The notes under the pieces: model-generated
Seen by the model: the letters and a program-made list of their open reading frames with translations, nothing else
The model's database searches: none
Told to the model about the DNA's origin: nothing
DNA from: Candidatus Magasanikbacteria bacterium CG_4_10_14_0_2_um_filter_41_10
Lineage (GTDB): Bacteria > Patescibacteriota > Patescibacteriia > Magasanikbacterales > UBA922
Direction: 5' to 3'
Assembly (NCBI GenBank): GCA_002792995.1
Contig: PFPJ01000001.1
Location: 1 to 20,454 of the forward strand
Length of the DNA: 20,454 nucleotides
Position numbers and translations under genes: made by a program
In this document: positions 14,181 through 19,981 of the stretch, in pieces
How positions within the stretch are numbered: position 1 is the first letter of the stretch
How the letters are laid out: each line of letters opens with the position of its first letter

Positions 14181-16130
14181 TTATTCCAAAATTGCTCGAA
14201 TTCTTCGAATACCCGCAGAGACAGCTTCTTCCTTTGTGATTTTGAATGTGCCAAGCACACCCGTATGTTCTACATGTGGCCCGCCACAAAATTCTTGACT
14301 AAAGGTAGGATGATTCACATCGGCTTTCATAGACACATCGGGGTCTCCGATGGTATAGACTTTTACTTTTTCATCATAGCTGGCATCAAACAACCCAATA
14401 GCTCCTTTTGCCCGAGCATCTTCCACAGAAAGCATTTGAAAACTCACTGGATAATCTTTTTTGATGGCTGCATTGACCAAATCTTCAATCGCTTTGATTT
14501 CGTCATCAGTAATTTTTTTGTCATACGCAAAATCAAATCGAAGCCGTTCTGGCGTAATATTACTTCCTTTTTGAAATGCATCGGGGCTCAGTAATTCCAA
14601 CACCGCTGCATGCAAAAGATGTGTTGCGGTGTGATACTTCACACTCATATCAGAATGATCTGCCAGCCCACCTTTGAATTTTTTGTCAGCCCCTTGGCGA
14701 GACAATGCTTGATGTTCTTCAAAAATGGTATCGTACGAACGGGTCAATTCATTTTCATCAAATGCCTGTTCTGAAAATGTTTTTTGTAACAAATCGGTAA
14801 AAACTTCAAATGGCAACCCAAATGTTTGATAGAGATCAAATGACATCTTTGCAATATAATCAATGACATGCTCTCCGCCTTTTTCAATGGTTTTCTTGAT
14901 CTCAGGTTCAATCTTTCCAAATTCTTTTTCCCCTCTTGCCAATGCGCCTCGAAACTTTTTCTCTTCGCCATCAAGAACATCTTCAATTTTTGATTGTGTT
15001 TCTTTCAAATAAGGATACGCATCACTATATGTTGTGATAAATGCAGCAGCGATAGGCGCCGTCACCTGCTTTTCTATACCGAGTTTGTGTCCAGCACGGA
15101 CAGCACGACGAACAAGACGACGTGCAAAATAGCCTTGATCTTTATTTGAAGGATACACACCATCCCCAATCAAAAAAACCGCTGCGCGAAGATGGTCGAG
15201 CATGATACGAAAGTTGTGTGTCACGTCTTTACTTTCTCCGTACGTTTTCCCCGATTGTGATTCGATAATCTGTCGTGGGTCATCAAAGAGATCAATGAGA
15301 AACACATCGGGATTTTTGTTCATTGCAGCCACAACTCGCTCCAGTCCCCCACCAAAATCTACATTTTGTTTTTCAAGTTTTTCAAATCCACTTTCTGTAC
15401 GTTTGTACGCCATGAAGACACTGTTTGCGATCTCCATAAATCGTCCACAGTCACAGTTTGGGTGGCAGTGTGCTCCCCACGTCGTATCATGTTCTCCGCC
15501 AAAATCATAAAATACTTCTGTATCAGGACCACCTGGATCCCCTACTGGCGTTGTGGCTTCCGACCCCCCACGACTCCACCAATTTTTCTTTCCATCATAA
15601 AAGAAAATACGTTCACCATCTTTCATGCCACGAGCATACCCTTCGGCTTCTGATCCCATGTCGGCAGTTTCATGAGAAATATTTTTTTCTTGAAATAATG
15701 TCTGCCATAGCGCGGCAGCTTCCATATCTTTTGGAATATCAAATTCTTCGTTTCCTGCATAACACGTCACGTAGAGTTTTGACGGATCAAGACCAATATC
15801 CTCTACAAGGAATTGAAACAACCATGGAATTTGTTCTTTTTTGAAATAATCTCCAAACGACCAGTTTCCAAGCATTTCAAAAAAGGTAGTATGACGGTTG
15901 TCCCCCACTTCTTCGATATCTTGTGAACGAAAACATTTTTGTGAGTCTGTAAGACGGGATCCAGACGGATGAGGTTGCCCAAGTAAGTATGGCAAAATAG
16001 GCTGCATACCTGAGCCAGTAAACAGTGTTGTCGGATCATGTTCTGGAACAAGTGACGACGATGGAATAATCGTGTGCCCTTGTTTTTCAAAAAATGCCAG
16101 ATACGCACTTCGGATGTCATTTGCGGTCAT
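14181..16130 (-). CDS. alaS: Alanyl-tRNA synthetase lacking the C-Ala domain
   Basis: Class II synthetase that charges and proofreads tRNA-Ala. The ATG at 16130 gives 649 residues. The aminoacylation core is clear (FFEKQGHTIIPSSSLVPEHD, TLFTGSGMQ, CFRSQDIEEVGDNRHTTFFE). A non-standard stretch GDPGGPDTEVFYDFGGEHD stands where most bacteria have a GPCGPCSEI motif. The editing domain keeps its four metal ligands: His500 and His504 (HTATH), Cys615 and His619 (CGGPH). The protein stops at RRIRAILE, the end of the editing domain. The usual oligomerisation and C-Ala region of about 200 residues, which helps grip the tRNA elbow, is missing, and gtrA begins at once, so no remnant is hidden. A small open frame ends 7 bases before the start. 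Confidence 0.95.
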   Translation of the reverse strand: MTANDIRSAYLAFFEKQGHTIIPSSSLVPEHDPTTLFTGSGMQPILPYLLGQPHPSGSRLTDSQKCFRSQDIEEVGDNRHTTFFEMLGNWSFGDYFKKEQIPWLFQFLVEDIGLDPSKLYVTCYAGNEEFDIPKDMEAAALWQTLFQEKNISHETADMGSEAEGYARGMKDGERIFFYDGKKNWWSRGGSEATTPVGDPGGPDTEVFYDFGGEHDTTWGAHCHPNCDCGRFMEIANSVFMAYKRTESGFEKLEKQNVDFGGGLERVVAAMNKNPDVFLIDLFDDPRQIIESQSGKTYGESKDVTHNFRIMLDHLRAAVFLIGDGVYPSNKDQGYFARRLVRRAVRAGHKLGIEKQVTAPIAAAFITTYSDAYPYLKETQSKIEDVLDGEEKKFRGALARGEKEFGKIEPEIKKTIEKGGEHVIDYIAKMSFDLYQTFGLPFEVFTDLLQKTFSEQAFDENELTRSYDTIFEEHQALSRQGADKKFKGGLADHSDMSVKYHTATHLLHAAVLELLSPDAFQKGSNITPERLRFDFAYDKKITDDEIKAIEDLVNAAIKKDYPVSFQMLSVEDARAKGAIGLFDASYDEKVKVYTIGDPDVSMKADVNHPTFSQEFCGGPHVEHTGVLGTFKITKEEAVSAGIRRIRAILE

Positions 16131-16137
16131 ACTCACA

Positions 16138-16248
16138 CTATTTAAAAAATTTATACGCCACAAAAATCAGTATGCCAACGCCAACAATGAGCATAATCTG
16201 CCCAAAACCAAAACCATATGCATTTTCACTTCCGGTAAGTCCAAACAT
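16138..16248 (-). CDS. Possible 36-residue single-pass membrane protein
   Basis: An ATG-initiated open frame between mnmA and alaS encodes 36 residues. It has a polar, Gly-rich N-terminus (MFGLTGSENAYGFGFGQ), one hydrophobic helix of about 15 residues (residues 18-32), and a basic YKFFK end. This is the layout of a small single-pass membrane peptide with N-out topology. It starts 23 bases after the mnmA stop and ends 7 bases before the alaS start, so it could also couple translation into alaS. No Shine-Dalgarno sequence is present, but this is true of its neighbours too. I know no family for it, and chance is possible at this length. Confidence 0.45.
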   Translation of the reverse strand: MFGLTGSENAYGFGFGQIMLIVGVGILIFVAYKFFK

Positions 16249-16271
16249 ATGTTTGAATAAAAAATATTGAA

Positions 16272-17363
16272 CTACGCAATCACGCCACCACCAAGACACA
16301 CACCGTCTTTATATAGAACAGCAAACTGTCCCGGTGTGACCGCTCTTTGTTTTTTTTCAAAGAGCAACGTCACTTCCCCATTTTCAATGTGTACCTCAAC
16401 ATTTTGCATTTCTTGTCTGTGACGCAGTCTTACCTTACAGTCTAAAGGAAATTGTGATGCTTGTCCACTCACAAAATGAACATCATTAATACGTATTTCT
16501 TTTTTATACAACAACGGACTATCTTCGGAACCGACAACCAATTCATTCGGACCAAACCTTTTTTCAACGACAAACATTGGTGCTTGATTTGTTAATTGTT
16601 TATTGTTCATTGCTAATTGCCCAACGTGTCTCTGTCCAATCGTATAAAAAGACAATCCTTCATGCGTTCCAACTACATTTCCATCTTCCAACACAATATT
16701 TCCTGGATGTTTACTAATTTTCTGCTGCAAAAATTCTTTCATTGGCATTTCTCCAACAAAACAAATGCCCATGCTTTCTTCTCGCTCTGCTGTAGGCAAG
16801 TCAAACTTCCTTGCCATTTCCCGCACTTCTGGCTTTGCATACTCACCAAGTGGAAACATCGTGTGAGTCAGTTGTTCTTGCGAGAGCTGATGCAAAAAAT
16901 ATGTTTGATCCTTGTCAGTATCTTCTGCTTCACAAAGCAAGAACTGTTTGCTGTTGTCGGTTGCCTGTTGTCTGATACGTGCATAGTGTCCTGTAGCCAT
17001 AGCATCAAACCCCATTTCCAAAATCTTCTTGAGCCACGCATCAAATTTGATAAACTTGTTGCACATGACATCGGGATTTGGCGTACGTCCAGCTTCGTAT
17101 TCTGCAAACATATACCCCATCACCCATTCCTTATATTCTTTTTCAAAATCAAGGGTAAGCAGTGAAATACCAAGATGGGCCGCTACACGCATCGCGTCCC
17201 GTCGATCTTTTTTCCACTCACAAAGACCCGACACATCTTTGGTATCAGACCATTGCTTCATATAGGCTCCTGTGACATCGTATCCTTGTTTGACGAGGAG
17301 TGCGGCAACAACAGAAGAATCCACACCGCCACTCATCGCAACAAGAATCTTTTCTTTTTTCAT
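16272..17363 (-). CDS. mnmA: tRNA-specific 2-thiouridylase MnmA
   Basis: 363-residue enzyme that puts sulfur on position 2 of U34 in tRNA Lys, Glu and Gln. The PP-loop SGGVDSS is at residues 11-17 and adenylates the uridine. Cys101 (DVMCNKF) and Cys201 (GICFVGE) are the catalytic pair that receives and passes on the persulfide. The GHYARI segment, PLGEYAKPEVR and the C-terminal beta-barrel (FAVLYKDGVCLGGGVI) complete the family pattern. The surface loop after TIGQR is encoded by a four-unit heptad array (16592-16619), giving an Asn/Gln-rich stretch. The start lies just after a copy of the palindromic repeat, and the HD gene upstream is probably cotranscribed. Confidence 0.97.
   Translation of the reverse strand: MKKEKILVAMSGGVDSSVVAALLVKQGYDVTGAYMKQWSDTKDVSGLCEWKKDRRDAMRVAAHLGISLLTLDFEKEYKEWVMGYMFAEYEAGRTPNPDVMCNKFIKFDAWLKKILEMGFDAMATGHYARIRQQATDNSKQFLLCEAEDTDKDQTYFLHQLSQEQLTHTMFPLGEYAKPEVREMARKFDLPTAEREESMGICFVGEMPMKEFLQQKISKHPGNIVLEDGNVVGTHEGLSFYTIGQRHVGQLAMNNKQLTNQAPMFVVEKRFGPNELVVGSEDSPLLYKKEIRINDVHFVSGQASQFPLDCKVRLRHRQEMQNVEVHIENGEVTLLFEKKQRAVTPGQFAVLYKDGVCLGGGVIA
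16592..16619. repeat. Tandem heptamer array, 4 x 7 bp, inside mnmA
   Basis: Units TTAATTG, TTTATTG, TTCATTG, CTAATTG follow each other without a gap. The array is read through in MnmA as part of the MNNKQLTNQ loop. Its period and copy number equal those at 2152-2179, though the unit differs. Confidence 0.6.
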
Positions 17364-17379
17364 ACATTACATAGACAAT

Positions 17380-17458
17380 ACGTCATTCCGAGCGAAGTCG
17401 AGGAATCTCGTTTTTACATCGAAATCTCTCGACTCCCTACGGTCGCTCGAGATGACGT
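17380..17458. repeat. Palindromic dispersed repeat, copy B
   Basis: 79-bp imperfect palindrome starting ACGTCATTCCGAGCGA and ending CGCTCGAGATGACGT. It matches copy A in rsmI at both ends and in the GGAATCTCG and ATCTCTCGA blocks. It fills most of the gap between the HD-domain gene and mnmA; its right end shares one base with the HD gene's stop codon (17458-17460). Confidence 0.88.
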
Positions 17459-18099
17459 TAAAGTTCAACGGGTTTGATATCAGCTGTGAGCAGACGTGTT
17501 CTTTCTGCTTCAATAGGATCAATGAGATGCTGTTTCTCACACATTTTTTTTGCTGTCTTTGTTTTGAAATGATAGATCCACTCGTATCGAAGACGAATAT
17601 CAAGATGTGCTTCTTTTTTTGTGTCATGTTCATGATGTGCAAAATGTCGTTGCAATCCTATTTCCCCCAACCCATCAATTTTATCCGCATCACGAAGAAT
17701 ATACGCACTGTCATACTTGTCAGCTTCATCATTCCAATGATTTCGAAGATCGTAGAGTAGTTCTAATTTTTCTTCATCAGAAAATATAAAAAATTGTTCA
17801 TCTTCTCGAAACCATTGTTGAAGCAATTCGTATGACAATTCGTGGTGTGTTTTTTTTGCATTATAGGTAGGAAATTGTTCAGGATACTCTTCTATTGCCC
17901 GTCCAATATCATGAAGCCATCCAGCGAGTGTCGACATAAACATATTCTTACCTTCATGATGAGCGATATATGCCGCATACCCAGCCACACGTTCAGCATG
18001 ATCAAATCCATGGGCATCATCAGGACACAAAGCAAACAACGCATGTACTTTACTCACGACCAATTCTACTATGTTTTGTTCTCTTTCCAAAAATGCCAT
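17458..18099 (-). CDS. HD-domain phosphohydrolase-like protein
   Basis: 213-residue cytosolic protein of the HD superfamily of metal-dependent phosphohydrolases. The expected ligand pattern is visible: His34 in GFDHAERV, His63-Asp64 in GWLHDIGR, a further His region near THHELSYELL, and a late Asp in RDADKIDGLG. The single-domain size resembles bacterial HD proteins acting on nucleotides or small phosphoesters; the substrate cannot be told. The ATG at 18099 is used because the reading frame upstream overlaps the SemiSWEET-like gene and starts only with TTG. It begins 10 bases after that gene and ends right at palindromic repeat copy B, which may have set its present C-terminus. Confidence 0.88.
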   Translation of the reverse strand: MAFLEREQNIVELVVSKVHALFALCPDDAHGFDHAERVAGYAAYIAHHEGKNMFMSTLAGWLHDIGRAIEEYPEQFPTYNAKKTHHELSYELLQQWFREDEQFFIFSDEEKLELLYDLRNHWNDEADKYDSAYILRDADKIDGLGEIGLQRHFAHHEHDTKKEAHLDIRLRYEWIYHFKTKTAKKMCEKQHLIDPIEAERTRLLTADIKPVEL

Positions 18100-18109
18100 A
18101 TATGCAACG

Positions 18110-18391
18110 TTAGGATTCTTGTTCTTTATCAATATTCGGCTCACCGTAGTGCCATCTCTGCAAAAACAATACAATCCACAACGTCCCTGTCAAAAATGTC
18201 ACAATGGTAGAAAAGACTAAACCAAGCGAAAAATAAACAAAACAAAGCACATACAATCCCACTATAGTAGGAATAGACGTCGCATGATGCATATGTCCCC
18301 TTTTTTGCTTATACCCATGATATACCTGTGGGAGCATAGCGAGGGAGAGGACAATACTGACAATAGTAATGGTGAGATCTTGCCAAAGCAT
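18110..18391 (-). CDS. SemiSWEET / PQ-loop-like small membrane protein
   Basis: 93-residue protein with three predicted membrane helices (about residues 6-24, 38-60 and 62-80). A Pro-Gln pair follows the first helix (LAMLPQVYHGYKQKRG), as in bacterial SemiSWEETs and related PQ-loop proteins, which dimerise to make a sugar pore. The length and helix count fit that family well. The ATG at 18391 is preferred over an in-frame TTG at 18412. It is the first protein gene after the terminator-bearing RNA locus at 18452-18658, so it may be expressed by read-through of that terminator. The transported compound is unknown, and a non-sugar PQ-loop role is possible. Confidence 0.7.
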   Translation of the reverse strand: MLWQDLTITIVSIVLSLAMLPQVYHGYKQKRGHMHHATSIPTIVGLYVLCFVYFSLGLVFSTIVTFLTGTLWIVLFLQRWHYGEPNIDKEQES

Positions 18392-18449
18392 ATATTTTTC
18401 TAAAAATAACAAAACGAGTATAGCTCAACTCAGCGAAAAAATCAATACA

Positions 18450-18476
18450 CAAACAAAAAAAGGCTGTATTGCCTTT
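18450..18476 (-). terminator. Intrinsic terminator of the minus-strand RNA
   Basis: Minus strand: AAAGGC, loop AATACA, GCCTTT, then a T-rich tail (TTTTGTTTG). It lies about 60 bases before the SemiSWEET-like ATG, so it could end an independent RNA or act as an attenuator for the genes downstream. Confidence 0.8.
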
Positions 18477-18658
18477 CTATCAAGAATGTTGCATGTTCCC
18501 CAGGGCACATAGCTGCAAGATGCGGCTACGAAAGTGCCCTGGAGGAGTTCCTCTAGGGAGGAATAGAAGAAAAGACATCGACGCCGGTAGATTACCAGTC
18601 ACACCAGCGTCGATGCCCAACCCAAGCCAGAGGAGTTACCATGAAGACTCGCTTCACG
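18452..18658 (-). ncRNA. Unassigned structured RNA, about 200 nt (or attenuated leader)
   Basis: A strong promoter (18665-18694) and an intrinsic terminator (18450-18476) bracket about 200 bases with strong stems. From the 5' end these are: GAAG / CTTC; CATCGACGC (18618-18610 region) pairing with GCGTCGATG, with a nested GGTA / TACC hairpin; TCCTCT pairing at distance with AGAGGA around that hairpin; and CCAGGGCAC / GTGCCCTGG with a nested TAGC / GCTA. I could not match it to RNase P RNA, tmRNA, SRP RNA, 6S RNA or a common riboswitch. A 16-codon ATG frame (18592-18642) rich in Trp lies in the 5' part. It may be a trans-acting RNA or the leader of the SemiSWEET operon. Confidence 0.6.
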
Positions 18659-18665
18659 TGAAACA
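18650..18665. promoter_or_regulatory. parS-like site
   Basis: The plus strand reads CGCTTCACGTGAAACA, which agrees with the Bacillus-type parS consensus TGTTTCACGTGAAACA at 14 of 16 positions, with the central 10-bp palindrome TTCACGTGAA intact. The site overlaps the -10 edge and start point of the minus-strand RNA promoter. ParB or a Noc-like CTP-switch protein is the expected binder if it is real. Confidence 0.5.
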
Positions 18666-18694
18666 CTATATACCAATATATACATATTTGTCAA
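18665..18694 (-). promoter_or_regulatory. Strong promoter of the minus-strand RNA
   Basis: Minus strand: consensus -35 TTGACA (18694-18689) followed by TGGTATATAGT, which offers TATATA (18672-18667, spacer 16, with extended TGG) or TATAGT (18670-18665, spacer 18). Predicted start about 18658. It is divergent from the mraY promoter. Confidence 0.75.
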
Positions 18695-18704
18695 GAGGCA
18701 AAAG

Positions 18705-18733
18705 TTGAAAAAGAAGCACAACCCTGCTATAGT
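18705..18733 (+). promoter_or_regulatory. Promoter of mraY, apparently leaderless
   Basis: -35 TTGAAA (18705-18710), 17-base spacer, extended -10 TGC plus TATAGT (18728-18733). The predicted start is about 18740 and the mraY ATG is at 18743, leaving no room for a ribosome binding site. Confidence 0.75.
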
Positions 18734-18742
18734 GTCTCTGCT

Positions 18743-19873
18743 ATGAGTACATATATTATGCAATTAGATCTCCTCCGCACAGCCGTCTTCTATGGGCTTT
18801 TGGCCTGTGGAGTGGCGTTCCTCTGGACCCCTCTCTTGACCAAGCTCCTCTACAAATACAAAATTACCCGCAGATCCGAGTATGATGCCAGCCTAGGCAT
18901 AGAAGGTAGACAGAGCAAATCTGGTGTTCCTATCATGGGTGGACTTGTTGTTATTCTCACAGTCACCGTCCTCACCATAGCCTTCAACTGGGAACGAAGC
19001 TTCACATGGGTCCCTATTGGGGTTATGCTCCTCGCATCCCTTCTCGGAGGGATAGACGATGTCATGAATATCTATGGGAAAAAGCGCCGTTTACGAAAAG
19101 TAAGCCAAACTATCCGTCTCATTCATGTCCACAAAGACTGGAAACAACGTATCTGGCTCACACTGACACTCCCGTGGACCGCATTCAAGCGTACGTCCCT
19201 CTGGCTTGGCTCTCATCCAGGTAAAGGATTGCACGTCCATGAACGCCTCCTTCTTCAATTCCTTGCCGGTGGCGTCACAGCATGGTGGGTATATTTCAAA
19301 CTTGGAGAACATTGGCAAGAAATCCATATTCCATTTGACGGCTATATAAATATCGGATGGTGGATTATTCCACTGATCATTTTCTTTGTTATGGCATCTG
19401 CCAACGCGGTCAACTTTACCGATGGAATGGACGGGCTCGCTGGTGGCGCGCTGATTACCACATTTTCTGCGCTTGCTCTGCTTTCTTGGATTGGAGGCTA
19501 TTCCGAACTCATGATTTTGAACACCATGACAGTTGGTGCATTGATTACCTACACATATTTCAATGTAAAACCCGCACGATTTCAGATGGGAGATACAGGA
19601 TCGCTAGGTCTCGGTGCCCTGTTGGCAATAAATGCGATCGTTATCAATGCGATGCTCCTCCTTCCACTCATTGGATTTATTTTTTATCTAGAACTGGGCA
19701 GTGTTATTCTCCAAATTAGCGGACGATATCTTCTCGGCAGACGTATTCTCAAAATGGCACCATTGCATCATCATTTTGAATTGCGTGGCTGGAGTGAAGA
19801 AAAAGTGGTCATGCGATTTTGGATTATGCATGCTGCCGTTGTCTTATTTGGAATTTGGGTAGCACTCTTTTAG
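18743..19873 (+). CDS. mraY: Phospho-N-acetylmuramoyl-pentapeptide-transferase MraY
   Basis: Integral membrane enzyme that transfers phospho-MurNAc-pentapeptide from UDP to undecaprenyl phosphate, making lipid I for peptidoglycan. The 376-residue protein has the family motifs: GVPIMGG (61-67), the Asp pair D105-D106, NAVNFTDGMDGLAGG with Asp227 and Asp230, MGDTGSLGLG, and the APLHHHFE loop. About ten membrane helices are expected. The cytosolic segment after D105-D106 is roughly 60 residues long and rich in Arg, Lys and Trp, about three times its length in E. coli. The gene stands alone with its own promoter rather than in a mur cluster. A long inverted repeat follows its stop directly. Confidence 0.96.
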   Translation: MSTYIMQLDLLRTAVFYGLLACGVAFLWTPLLTKLLYKYKITRRSEYDASLGIEGRQSKSGVPIMGGLVVILTVTVLTIAFNWERSFTWVPIGVMLLASLLGGIDDVMNIYGKKRRLRKVSQTIRLIHVHKDWKQRIWLTLTLPWTAFKRTSLWLGSHPGKGLHVHERLLLQFLAGGVTAWWVYFKLGEHWQEIHIPFDGYINIGWWIIPLIIFFVMASANAVNFTDGMDGLAGGALITTFSALALLSWIGGYSELMILNTMTVGALITYTYFNVKPARFQMGDTGSLGLGALLAINAIVINAMLLLPLIGFIFYLELGSVILQISGRYLLGRRILKMAPLHHHFELRGWSEEKVVMRFWIMHAAVVLFGIWVALF

Positions 19874-19970
19874 TTACGGATAACGGATAATCCTGATGTA
19901 CTGATGTGCTATGGCTGATCAGAAAACTCCCAAAGGAAATCCGTACATCAGGATTATCCGGTATCTGTAA
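19874..19970. repeat. 97-bp inverted repeat with 28-bp arms behind mraY
   Basis: Left arm 19874-19901 begins TTACGGATAACGGATAATCC; right arm 19943-19970 is its complement with two mismatches, including a perfect 18-bp inner block (CGGATAATCCTGATGTAC). The 41-base loop contains a smaller CTGAT / ATCAG hairpin. There is no U run, so it is not a standard terminator. It could be a palindromic mobile element, a REP-like unit, or an mRNA 3'-end stabiliser for mraY. Confidence 0.85.
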
Positions 19971-19981
19971 GAAGCTTGATT

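Noticed and set aside
18450..18658. Assignment of the RNA locus to 6S, SRP, tmRNA, RNase P or a T-box
   Set aside because: None of the conserved cores (SRP GGAAGGAAGCAG-type loop, RNase P GAGGAAAGTC, T-box GGTGGNACCGCG) is present, and the 5' and 3' ends do not form the long closing stem of 6S.
18469..18708. Plus-strand 79-residue frame across the RNA locus
   Set aside because: It has only a TTG start, no ribosome site, composition unlike neighbouring proteins, and it crosses two promoters and the main stems.
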